From the NCBI GenBank assembly GCA_910577495.1, contig CAJTML010000053.1:1-11244 (forward strand): a stretch of 11,244 nucleotides of DNA, in the 5' to 3' direction. The notes beneath the pieces are model-generated. The model was not told the origin of the DNA and did no database searches. It saw only the letters and a program-made list of their open reading frames with translations. Position 1 is the stretch's first letter; the number at the start of each line of letters is the position of its first letter. Source of the stretch: an uncultured Eggerthellaceae bacterium (GTDB lineage Bacteria; Actinomycetota; Coriobacteriia; Coriobacteriales; Eggerthellaceae). Both the position numbers and the translations under genes were made by a program. Shown piece after piece: positions 1 to 6,769 of the stretch.

Positions 1-871
1 GCGCGGTCTTGCGCTCTTGCACCAATGCTGCAATTTGTCCTGCCATCATGGAGCCGTTGTCCACATCGCCATCAATTGCACGCTTCAGTGAACCCAAATA
101 CATCTGCTCCAGCTCTTCTCCGTGTGCTGCCATATCAGCTTCAAGCGAGCGAACCTTGCGCGAGAACTTGTTCTTCAAGCAGCGAGCCGGATGTCCACTA
201 CCACGCCCCGTGACGATGGTGTCTGAGTCCTTCGCCGCCAAAACACGCTCTTTGTAAGCATCAGCAATGCTGCACTCCTCAACGGTCAAAAAGCGCGTAC
301 CCATCTGCACCGCTTCAGCACCGAGCGCAAACGCCGCAACCATACCGCGACCATTTGCGACACCACCTGCTCCAATAACCGGGATTGAGAGCGACGCGCA
401 CACACTGGGCACGAGCGCCATCGTGGTGAGCTCACCAATATGGCCGCCCGATTCCGTGCCTTCAGCAACAACCGCGTCAACCCCCAAACGCTCCATGCGC
501 TGCGCAAGCGCCGTTGAAGCCACTACCGGGATGACCTTGATGCCCGCTTCTTTCCACATGGGCAAGAAATTTGCAGGAGAGCCTGCGCCGGTTGTAATGA
601 CATCAATGCCCAGTTCGGTTAAGAGCTCTGCCGTTTGAGCGGCACCAGGATCCATGAGCATCACGTTTGCGCCAAGTGGCTTGTTTGTGAGCGAACGCGC
701 AATGCTCACCTGTTCGCGAATCCACGCTTCTGGTGCGCCACCACAGGCGATAATTCCCAGACCACCCGCTTCGCTCACCGCTGCAGCAAGCTTGCCATCT
801 GCAATGCGCGCCATAGCACCCTGAATAATCGGAACCTCAATACCCAACAATTCTGTTATGCGTGTTTTCAT
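1..871 (-). CDS. fabK: Enoyl-ACP reductase II (FabK), 3' end cut by window
   Basis: FMN- and NAD(P)H-dependent flavoenzyme that reduces trans-2-enoyl-ACP in the last step of each type II fatty-acid elongation cycle in the cytoplasm. The 290 visible residues start MKTRITELLG and read as a TIM-barrel of the nitronate monooxygenase/FabK superfamily. FabK rather than a nitronate monooxygenase is indicated by the ESGGHIGELTTMALVP block (residues 140-155), whose His144 matches the catalytic His of pneumococcal FabK. Other family marks are the N-terminal PIIQGAM (14-20), TTGAGSP (93-99), the phosphate-binding IGAGGVANG (166-174), MGTRF (190-194), and a late MAGQIAALV (277-285). Known FabKs are about 310-325 residues, so some 20-35 residues lie outside the window. 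The start ATG is at 869-871, with a modest AGGG about 8 nt upstream. It lies 118 nt downstream of the fabT-like gene on the same strand, so cotranscription and FabT control are likely (inference). Confidence 0.93.
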   Translation of the reverse strand, partial: MKTRITELLGIEVPIIQGAMARIADGKLAAAVSEAGGLGIIACGGAPEAWIREQVSIARSLTNKPLGANVMLMDPGAAQTAELLTELGIDVITTGAGSPANFLPMWKEAGIKVIPVVASTALAQRMERLGVDAVVAEGTESGGHIGELTTMALVPSVCASLSIPVIGAGGVANGRGMVAAFALGAEAVQMGTRFLTVEECSIADAYKERVLAAKDSDTIVTGRGSGHPARCLKNKFSRKVRSLEADMAAHGEELEQMYLGSLKRAIDGDVDNGSMMAGQIAALVQERKTA

Positions 872-904
872 CTTTGAAACCCTATCTGCCTCTCATCATG
901 CATT

Positions 905-936
905 GTAAAATGCTCATTCATAACCTCATATTTTAC
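905..936. repeat. Inverted repeat GTAAAAT / ATTTTAC upstream of fabK
   Basis: In the 118-nt gap between the fabT-like stop and the fabK start there is a perfect 7-bp inverted repeat, GTAAAAT at 905-911 and ATTTTAC at 930-936, separated by 18 nt. The spacer contains ATGAG twice as a direct repeat on the minus strand. The arms are A/T-rich and no T-tract follows in either direction, so it is not a standard intrinsic terminator. It could be a regulatory site or part of an internal fabK promoter, but no convincing -35/-10 pair was found. The rest of the gap shows no gene. Confidence 0.35.
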
Positions 937-989
937 CGCGACCACCAGTGAGCTTTTCGCACACATCAGCCGAAGAGCACCCGCATCCG

Positions 990-1466
990 TCAAGTGTCAC
1001 CAAGGCGAGTCTCTTGCCGCTCAAAAAAGCTTTTGATCTTGACCAACGCATCAGTAAAGACCCCAATCTCATCCGTACTCAAACCCGAGAGTGCCTCATC
1101 AATCATTTGCTGATGAAAGCGTTCATGGGCGCGCGCGGCCGCCTGACCTTTTTTCGTCAGAGAAACCAGTACTTTTCGCCGATCATCTTCCGGGCGAACA
1201 CGCTGCGCATACTCTTTTTCCACCAACTTGTTAATTGCCGATGTAGCGGTTGCCATGGTAACGCCCAGCTGTGCAGCAATTTCTTTCATGGCTACGCTGC
1301 CATCCAGACCAATGGCTTCAATCGTGTGCAGCTCAGCAATGGTCAGACACTGCTTTCCCTCATGACTGATTGCTTTTTCCTCAACGCGCAAAATGGTGGC
1401 GAAGGTTTTGGACAGCAATTCGTTAATTTGTTCATAGGTGTGCGTTGAAAGCGAATGACGTTGCAT
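990..1466 (-). CDS. fabT: FabT-like MarR-family regulator of fatty-acid synthesis
   Basis: A 158-residue winged-helix repressor of the MarR family. The resemblance to streptococcal FabT runs over the whole length: a YEQINELL start (11-18), LRVEEKAI (26-33), a LTIAELHTIEAIG helix (41-53), and GVTMATATSAINKLVEKEY (68-86) as the recognition helix. The wing follows with RVRPEDDRRKVLVSLTKKG (89-107), and then the HERFHQQM segment (114-121), close to the RFHKAM seen in FabT. FabT is known to bind a palindrome in fab promoters with long-chain acyl-ACP as co-repressor. The position directly upstream of fabK, plus a FabT-type palindrome in its own promoter, support the same role here (inference). The ATG at 1464-1466 has AAGGG 7 nt upstream. 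It is encoded after rnr but separated by 94 nt with its own promoter. A generic MarR regulator of other function is the main alternative. Confidence 0.82.
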   Translation of the reverse strand: MQRHSLSTHTYEQINELLSKTFATILRVEEKAISHEGKQCLTIAELHTIEAIGLDGSVAMKEIAAQLGVTMATATSAINKLVEKEYAQRVRPEDDRRKVLVSLTKKGQAAARAHERFHQQMIDEALSGLSTDEIGVFTDALVKIKSFFERQETRLGDT

Positions 1467-1524
1467 ACAGGTTCCCTTGTCAGTGCGTACAAGTATCAGC
1501 GATTACGTCATCGTATCGTATTTA

Positions 1525-1553
1525 GTTAGATAATCGAAGTATTTGAACGTCAA
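1525..1553 (-). promoter_or_regulatory. Predicted sigma-70 promoter of fabT-fabK
   Basis: On the minus strand TTGACG (1548-1553; 5 of 6 to TTGACA) is followed after exactly 17 nt by TCTAAC (1525-1530; 4 of 6 to TATAAT). Transcription would start near 1518, leaving a leader of about 50 nt before the fabT-like ATG. The -35 hexamer lies inside the palindrome at 1542-1554, so a bound repressor would block polymerase. Prediction by eye only. Confidence 0.5.
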
Positions 1554-1554
1554 A
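1542..1554. promoter_or_regulatory. Candidate FabT operator, palindrome TTTGA-ACG-TCAAA
   Basis: A perfect 5-bp inverted repeat with a 3-nt centre, TTTGAACGTCAAA. The published streptococcal FabT box has the same architecture, TTTGA-3-TCAAA (TTTGATTATCAAA core). It lies 76 nt upstream of the fabT-like start codon, just 6 nt beyond the rnr stop codon, and covers the -35 element of the predicted promoter. Autorepression is the simplest reading. The palindrome is seen directly; the binding is inferred from the regulator's similarity to FabT. Confidence 0.6.
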
Positions 1555-1560
1555 CTATAT

Positions 1561-3690
1561 CTATTCCACACAAGATGCGGCACTACCCGCTTCGCCCGCA
1601 CCAGCACCCAGCTGCTGCGCTTCATAGGCATCCTTATCTGAGAGCGTAAAATTGAGCTTACGCGTAGCAGGATCGGCGTCCTCAACACAGACATATACGC
1701 GCTGACCAAGACTATACACCGTCTCGCTCTCTTCACCAATGAGCTGGTATTTTGCACTATCAAGCACATAATACTCATCGGGAAGGCGGCGTATGCTCAC
1801 CAGACCCTCAATCGTATTTTCAAGCTGCACGAACAGCCCCATCTGCGTCACACCAGAAATGGTGCCCGGAAAAATAGTTCCCACAAAGCGCTGCATGTAC
1901 TCAATCATCTTGATTTCTTGCGACTGCCGCGCTGCGGTCTCGGCAATGCGCTCGGTGTTTGACGTATGCTCAGCAAGCCAGCTCAGAGCTGCTTTTTGCG
2001 AAGCGGCGAAGCACTCGTGCGCAAACAGCTGCGAGCGCAGCGCACGATGTACCACCAAGTCAGGATAGCGCCTAATGGGAGACGTAAAATGCGAATACGT
2101 CTCCAGTCCAAGTCCATAGTGAGGCTCACACTGCGCCGCGTAGTGAGCACGCTTCATGGCGCGCAACAACAGCGAGGTCACCAAGTAATGCTCAAGGCGT
2201 CCCTCAACCAAAGCCAAAACACGCTGCAGCTGATGCGTATCCCCCGCTACAAACTTGCGCGTATCAATGTCATTAAACCAGCTAAACTGCGCAAAGAGCG
2301 GCACAAGCGCGGACAGGGTATCCGCGGCCGGAGCTTCATGCACGCGATACAAACTGGGTACTTGCTGCTCAAACGTATAGGCAGCCACCAGCTCGTTCGC
2401 CAGAATCATTGCCTCTTCAACTAACATGGTTGCTGCATTCTTCGAACGCAGCTCAACCGTGAGAACTTCGTGATCCGCACCCAAAACCACTTTGGCCTCG
2501 GGGTGCTCAAAGTCAATCCCACCTTGCGCCGCACGAGCAGCCGCGCGCGCCTTCGCCATCATATCAAGTCCCTTAAGGCGCGCAACCAGCTCAGGCACAC
2601 CCACGCCCACTAACACCGACCGCGAGAGCTCCCCGCGCTCAGGCAGCACCGACGCAAAACCATCTGCCGTGGCGGCTTGTAGCAACAAAAGCGCATCGTC
2701 GTATGTCAGACGAGCAGCTGAACGAATCAGCGCCGGATAAAACTCAACGTCTAACACCTGCGCCTGGTCATCCAGATACACATCAACACTGAGCGTTTGG
2801 CGAATCTCTCCAGGTTTGAGCGAACACACGTCGTTTGAGAGCACCTCGGGCAACATCGGAATCACCCGATCAGCCAAATACACACTCGTACCTCGACGGC
2901 GCGCATCCAAATCAAGCGAGGAATCCCACGGCACATATGCGCCCACATCCGCAATATGCACGCCCAACCGCCAGCACGGTTTTCCATTGCGTTCTACCTG
3001 GTCAAAAGAGAGTGCGTCGTCATAGTCTTTCGCATCGGTGGGGTCAATGGTAAACATAACCCGGTCGGTGATGTCCTCATACCCAAGTGCTTTCGCGCCT
3101 GCTGCATCCACCCCACACGCGTGCGCCTGTTCAAGTGATGCATCGGAAAACCGCACCTCAAGCTTATGTTTGGTGATGAGCGCATCAATGGCAGACTGCG
3201 CAATGTCGCCTTCGTCCAAGACTTCCTCAATCACCCCACTTGCCGCGCTGTGGCGCGTGGGATAGTCCACGATGCGCACGCGCACAAGCGACCCATGCGC
3301 AATATCAGGATGCTCAGCATGAATGGTGAAGATGTCATACGGAATCCGCTTGTCCTGCGGCACTACCACGCCAAACGGCTCAGCAATCTCATAGCGCCCC
3401 AGAATCGTGTCATGCGTCCTATCAATTACGCGCACCACGCGCGCAGGTGGCTTTTTCGCCGAAACGCGCGATTGCTGATCTCCGTTGCCGCTCTTCACGG
3501 GGCGAATCGGCGCAATCTCAACGTAGTCGCCATCAAACGCACCGCCCAAGTGGCTTGTCGCAATATAAAACATGCCCTCAGCGGTTTGCACGAAGCCATA
3601 GCCAGCTGGCTGCATCTGCAAAATGCCATAGGGATTGGTGCGCGGGCGCCTTCTCGTTGAGCGCCTGCCCGAAGAACGTTTACGACCCAC
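1561..3690 (-). CDS. rnr: Ribonuclease R (RNB-family 3'-5' exoribonuclease)
   Basis: Processive 3'-5' exoribonuclease that degrades structured RNA, takes part in rRNA quality control and trans-translation, and acts in the cytoplasm. The protein is 709 residues. An Arg/Lys-rich N-terminal tail (1-18) is followed by cold-shock-like OB domains (about 20-155). The RNB catalytic domain (about 205-550) carries DPTDAKDYDDA at 216-226, with the metal-binding Asp216, Asp222, Asp224 and Asp225, and the family signature SHFTSPIRRYPDLVVHRAL (533-551). A C-terminal S1 RNA-binding domain (about 605-685) and a short Gly/Ala tail follow. It lacks the extra N-terminal helical region of the 813-residue E. coli enzyme, as many homologues do. 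The start is GTG (3688-3690), 4 nt after the ctpA stop and without a strong Shine-Dalgarno sequence, which suggests termination-reinitiation. The usual partner gene smpB does not follow; a fabT-like gene does. Confidence 0.95.
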   Translation of the reverse strand: MGRKRSSGRRSTRRRPRTNPYGILQMQPAGYGFVQTAEGMFYIATSHLGGAFDGDYVEIAPIRPVKSGNGDQQSRVSAKKPPARVVRVIDRTHDTILGRYEIAEPFGVVVPQDKRIPYDIFTIHAEHPDIAHGSLVRVRIVDYPTRHSAASGVIEEVLDEGDIAQSAIDALITKHKLEVRFSDASLEQAHACGVDAAGAKALGYEDITDRVMFTIDPTDAKDYDDALSFDQVERNGKPCWRLGVHIADVGAYVPWDSSLDLDARRRGTSVYLADRVIPMLPEVLSNDVCSLKPGEIRQTLSVDVYLDDQAQVLDVEFYPALIRSAARLTYDDALLLLQAATADGFASVLPERGELSRSVLVGVGVPELVARLKGLDMMAKARAAARAAQGGIDFEHPEAKVVLGADHEVLTVELRSKNAATMLVEEAMILANELVAAYTFEQQVPSLYRVHEAPAADTLSALVPLFAQFSWFNDIDTRKFVAGDTHQLQRVLALVEGRLEHYLVTSLLLRAMKRAHYAAQCEPHYGLGLETYSHFTSPIRRYPDLVVHRALRSQLFAHECFAASQKAALSWLAEHTSNTERIAETAARQSQEIKMIEYMQRFVGTIFPGTISGVTQMGLFVQLENTIEGLVSIRRLPDEYYVLDSAKYQLIGEESETVYSLGQRVYVCVEDADPATRKLNFTLSDKDAYEAQQLGAGAGEAGSAASCVE

Positions 3691-3694
3691 GAAA

Positions 3695-4978
3695 CTACTC
3701 GCTTGCCAGCGTTTGTGCGGTCTCTATTGCAAGTGCCTTCTGGTTGTCTTCGTCCTCAGAAAGCCCCACGCCAATTTCTGGCTGCACGCCAACGCCTTCA
3801 ATGTCATGTCCCAGCGGTGACTTATACAAAGCAGCCGTATAGCGAAGTCCCGCACCATAGCTCAGATCGCGCGTTACCTGCACCGACCCTTTTCCAAGCG
3901 TAGTCGTTCCCACCAACGTCGCGCGCTGATTGTCAGCTAGTGCGGCCGCCAACACCTCAGCAGAAGCAGCCGTGTTTTCGTTAATTAAAACAACCAATGG
4001 CTTGTCGGTTACCAAGCTGGTGGCGGTACCATTGGCATTTTTCGTCGTCTCATCAGCATCTTTTGTCTGGATGCGCACAATAGTACCACTGCGAATAAAC
4101 AAGCTTGCCACGTCCACCGCTTGCGTGAGATATCCACCCGGATTATCGCGAATGTCCAACACAAATGCCGTAGCACCCTCATTGTTGAGCTGTTCAATGG
4201 CGTCTTCTACCAAACTAGCCGCGTTTTGCGTGATTTGCTTGAGCTGAATGTAGCCAACCGTGCCAATCATCTCAGCGGTCACATTTTTCACCGTGTAATC
4301 GCTACAGGTCAGCGTCGTTCGATACTCAGTACCGCCTTCGTCATCTAATGACGAGGGATGACGCCACGTGATGACCACGTCTTCGCCACTTTTTGCCTTC
4401 AGGGCTGAGGTAACCTCGCTCACCGTCCAATCATGCGAACGATCGCCATCAATGGCTACCACGAAATCTCCCGGTTCCACATTGGCGTTTTGCGCCTCGG
4501 AACCCTCAAAGACATCAACCGCATAGGTCTTGCCCTTGTACTCCGAGAACAGCACACCAACGCCCCCGACGTTGTTGGCCATATCTTGCGAAATGGTCTC
4601 ATACTGTGAGGGCGAATAGTAGCGCAGATAGGGATCTTCGGTGGTATCAGCCAGCGCCTCAATAACCTTCTCGGTTGCGGTCTCAATGTCGTACTGATCC
4701 AGACTGTCGTCTTGCAGGATCTGCTCAACTTCGGCCATGCGACCATCAAGCGTTGACGAATCATGCGTGTCGGTCTTTTGCGCACTGGCATCTTGTGCCG
4801 CTAAGCCGGGAAAGCCCAGCGAGCCAAGCAGCACATTGTCTCCGCGGATTAAAAAGCCTGCGAAAAAAGCCGCACAGATCAAAAGCGCGCACACCAACAG
4901 CTTCAGCAAGCGAATGTTGCGTGCGCGCGTCTTCGTAACCGATGCATTCAGCGGAGATTTGTTTGCATGTTTACCCAT
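3695..4978 (-). CDS. ctpA: Carboxy-terminal processing protease (S41, PDZ), membrane-anchored
   Basis: A 427-residue serine protease of the CtpA/CtpB/Tsp family that cleaves proteins near their C-termini outside the cytoplasmic membrane. A basic N-terminus (1-27) precedes one transmembrane or uncleaved signal segment (about 24-44). Next come a linker, an N-terminal helical region (about 76-130), a PDZ domain (about 133-215, with NNVGGVGVLF and VEPGDFVVAIDG) and the S41 core. Catalytic Ser339 lies in NTAASAEVLAAAL, Lys363 in TTTLGKGSVQ and Gln367 four residues later, the Ser/Lys/Gln arrangement of B. subtilis CtpB. The RDNPGG motif (277-282) precedes them. It starts 21 nt after ftsX with no clear Shine-Dalgarno sequence, and its stop is 4 nt before rnr. 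Position behind ftsEX suggests a link to envelope or division proteolysis (inference). The exact subfamily (CtpA or CtpB) cannot be fixed from sequence alone. Confidence 0.9.
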   Translation of the reverse strand: MGKHANKSPLNASVTKTRARNIRLLKLLVCALLICAAFFAGFLIRGDNVLLGSLGFPGLAAQDASAQKTDTHDSSTLDGRMAEVEQILQDDSLDQYDIETATEKVIEALADTTEDPYLRYYSPSQYETISQDMANNVGGVGVLFSEYKGKTYAVDVFEGSEAQNANVEPGDFVVAIDGDRSHDWTVSEVTSALKAKSGEDVVITWRHPSSLDDEGGTEYRTTLTCSDYTVKNVTAEMIGTVGYIQLKQITQNAASLVEDAIEQLNNEGATAFVLDIRDNPGGYLTQAVDVASLFIRSGTIVRIQTKDADETTKNANGTATSLVTDKPLVVLINENTAASAEVLAAALADNQRATLVGTTTLGKGSVQVTRDLSYGAGLRYTAALYKSPLGHDIEGVGVQPEIGVGLSEDEDNQKALAIETAQTLASE

Positions 4979-4999
4979 GAAAGCTACAAACCGCCGCGA

Positions 5000-5908
5000 T
5001 TAAACCTTCAAGTAACGACGCATGGCGAAAGCAGAACCGATCAAACCAATGACCAGGCCAGAAATTGCCAACAGTGCGTAGATGAACAGGAAGGCATTTG
5101 TGCCAATATCAAAGTTGAGGAACATGAGTGCCGTCTGCAGCTTCGGCATAACAAAATGGCGAAGCAGCTCAAGCACACCAACGGCAAGTGCTGCACCGAT
5201 GACGGCATGCAACGCGCCTTCCATCAAAAACGGCCCGCGAATAAAGCCATTTGACGCACCAACCAAACGCATGATGGCAATCTCCTTGCGACGAGCAAGA
5301 ATAGCCAGGCGAATGGTGTTGTTGATAAATACGAGCGCAATGAAAATCAGAAGCGCAATCAACGCCACGCCAATATAGCGAACGTAGTTCGTAAGCGTGA
5401 ACAGGCGCTCTACCGTTTGCTGTCCATATTTGAGTGATTCTGACGGGTTGTCAGGCTCATCGCAGATCTGCTGGAAGGTGGTGTTGCTCTCAATCTGACC
5501 AGCAACCTGCTCTACCATTTGCGGATCCGAAAGCTCAACGTCAATGGATGCTGGAAGCGGGTTCTGGCCGTCCAGCGTATCAATAATGTCAGAGTTTGAC
5601 GTCTGACGGAAGTTCTCCAGTGCCTGATCTTTCGTGGTAAAGCTTACCGACTGCACACCTTCAAGTCCGCGGATAAAAGACTCCACACTTTCTATGTCTG
5701 CTTCAGAAGCATCATCTGCAACAAAAGCGGTAATGGAAACTTCGCTCTCAACTGAAGAGACAACGTTTTCCACCACATAGCCGCCAACCATGAAGATGCC
5801 AATAATCAAAAGCGATAAGAAAATGGTAATAATAGAACCAAGCGCAGTTGATAAGTTGCGCGAAAAGCCAGTGAATGACTCTCTGAGGAAATAGAAGAAA
5901 CTAGCCAT
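5000..5908 (-). CDS. ftsX: Cell division ABC transporter permease FtsX
   Basis: A 302-residue integral membrane partner of FtsE. FtsEX does not transport a solute in the known cases; it uses ATP to switch peptidoglycan hydrolases on at the septum or side wall. A short cytoplasmic N-terminus (MASFFYFLRESFTGFSRN) precedes transmembrane segment 1 (about 23-47). A large extracytoplasmic domain of about 125 residues (50-175) has the usual FtsX pattern of acidic and Ser-rich sequence. Segments 2 (178-196), 3 (232-250) and 4 (272-296) follow, with the cytoplasmic ARRKEIAIMRLVGAS coupling loop (205-219) and an RRYLKV end. The start ATG overlaps the ftsE stop by 8 bp, and AAAGGGGAG lies about 12 nt upstream inside ftsE. 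Length is normal for the family. Confidence 0.95.
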   Translation of the reverse strand: MASFFYFLRESFTGFSRNLSTALGSIITIFLSLLIIGIFMVGGYVVENVVSSVESEVSITAFVADDASEADIESVESFIRGLEGVQSVSFTTKDQALENFRQTSNSDIIDTLDGQNPLPASIDVELSDPQMVEQVAGQIESNTTFQQICDEPDNPSESLKYGQQTVERLFTLTNYVRYIGVALIALLIFIALVFINNTIRLAILARRKEIAIMRLVGASNGFIRGPFLMEGALHAVIGAALAVGVLELLRHFVMPKLQTALMFLNFDIGTNAFLFIYALLAISGLVIGLIGSAFAMRRYLKV

Positions 5909-6713
5909 TGACTCGGTACACTCCCCTTTCCCGGTCTTGCGTCAATACGCCGCGATCAAGCGCGATAACGCGACGGCGCATGTTGTCTACCATTTCACGG
6001 TCATGGGTAGCTACCAAAACAGTGGTGCCCGTGCGATTAATACGCTCAAGCAAGTCCATAATGCCGCGTGAGGTTTGCGGGTCAAGGTTACCCGTTGGCT
6101 CGTCGCAAATCAGAAGCGGCGGACGATTTACAATTGCACGCGCAATGGATACACGCTGTTGCTCACCACCGGAGAGCTGATCAGGGCGTTTGTTCAGCTT
6201 ATCTTGCAAGCCCACCAAACGTAGCACCTCAGGCACTTGCGTCTTAATGACGTGGCGCGATTTACCAATTACCTCAAGAGCAAACGCGACGTTTTCAAAC
6301 ACCGTCTTGTTGGGAAGCAGCTTGAAGTCCTGGAACACGCAGCCAATGTTGCGGCGAAGATACGGCACACGCCAATTGCGCATGGTGGTCAGATCTTCGT
6401 CAGCTACTTTAATCGTGCCAGACGTTGGCTTAATCTCACGAATCAGCATGCGAATAAAGGTTGATTTACCCGATCCTGAGTGACCAATCAAAAACACGAA
6501 TTCGCCCGCATAAATCTGAAGCGAGATATCATCAAGTGCAGGTTTGTTTGGTTGAGCAGGATAAATTTTCGTTACGTGATCAAAGGTGATAACCGGCAAA
6601 CCGAATTGCTGATTAACGTCATTGATTTCTAGTTCAGGCAAAGCAGCCGATAACTGCGACGTTGCCTGCCGCGCAGAATACGCAGGCATACCTTGGCTCA
6701 TGTCGTATGTCAC
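5901..6713 (-). CDS. ftsE: Cell division ATP-binding protein FtsE with N-terminal extension
   Basis: ATPase subunit of the FtsEX complex, 270 residues from a GTG start. It carries all ABC motifs: Walker A GHSGSGKST (77-85), Q-loop Gln128 in VFQDFKLLP, signature LSGGEQQR (180-187), Walker B LLICDEP (200-206) and H-loop His237 in ATHD. The FtsE-typical beginning (VITFDHVTKIYP) appears only at residue 41, so the protein carries about 40 extra polar residues compared with the usual FtsE of about 220-230. Internal ATGs at codons 5 and 9 are too far from the Shine-Dalgarno sequence (CGGAG, 6 nt before the GTG), so the GTG is preferred. ftsX overlaps its 3' end by 8 bp, and a 56-nt gap separates it from the transketolase genes upstream. 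Confidence 0.95.
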   Translation of the reverse strand: MTYDMSQGMPAYSARQATSQLSAALPELEINDVNQQFGLPVITFDHVTKIYPAQPNKPALDDISLQIYAGEFVFLIGHSGSGKSTFIRMLIREIKPTSGTIKVADEDLTTMRNWRVPYLRRNIGCVFQDFKLLPNKTVFENVAFALEVIGKSRHVIKTQVPEVLRLVGLQDKLNKRPDQLSGGEQQRVSIARAIVNRPPLLICDEPTGNLDPQTSRGIMDLLERINRTGTTVLVATHDREMVDNMRRRVIALDRGVLTQDRERGVYRVNG

Positions 6714-6719
6714 AGAATG

Positions 6720-6724
6720 CTCCG
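6720..6724 (-). promoter_or_regulatory. Shine-Dalgarno that sets the ftsE GTG start
   Basis: On the minus strand CGGAG ends 6 nt before the GTG codon at 6711-6713. Distances to the in-frame ATG codons at 6701 (18 nt) and 6689 (30 nt) are too long. This favours translation of the N-terminal extension. Confidence 0.55.
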
Positions 6725-6735
6725 TTCAAGTAGTA

Positions 6736-6741
6736 CTTATA
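6736..6741 (-). promoter_or_regulatory. Possible -10 element upstream of ftsE
   Basis: TATAAG on the minus strand (5 of 6 to TATAAT) sits in the 56-nt gap between the transketolase C-subunit stop and ftsE, about 22 nt before the start. No good -35 hexamer is visible at 16-18 nt spacing, so this may be chance or a weak promoter for the ftsEX-ctpA-rnr group. Confidence 0.25.
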
Positions 6742-6769
6742 TTGCGACCGTGTAATCTTACCAGATCAG

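Noticed and set aside
1..871. FabK gene as a nitronate monooxygenase
   Set aside because: Same fold, but the SGGHIGELTTMALVP block with His144 and the adjacent FabT-like gene favour FabK.
948..1448. 166-codon plus-strand open frame
   Set aside because: Antisense to the FabT-like gene, which has clear family features over its whole length. Other plus-strand frames in the window (for example 1966-2424, 3166-3660, 10174-10632) are rejected for the same reason.
1500..1536. CGATTA / TAATCG inverted repeat as a terminator of rnr
   Set aside because: The stem is only 6 bp with a 25-nt loop and no T-tract, and the stretch overlaps the predicted promoter.
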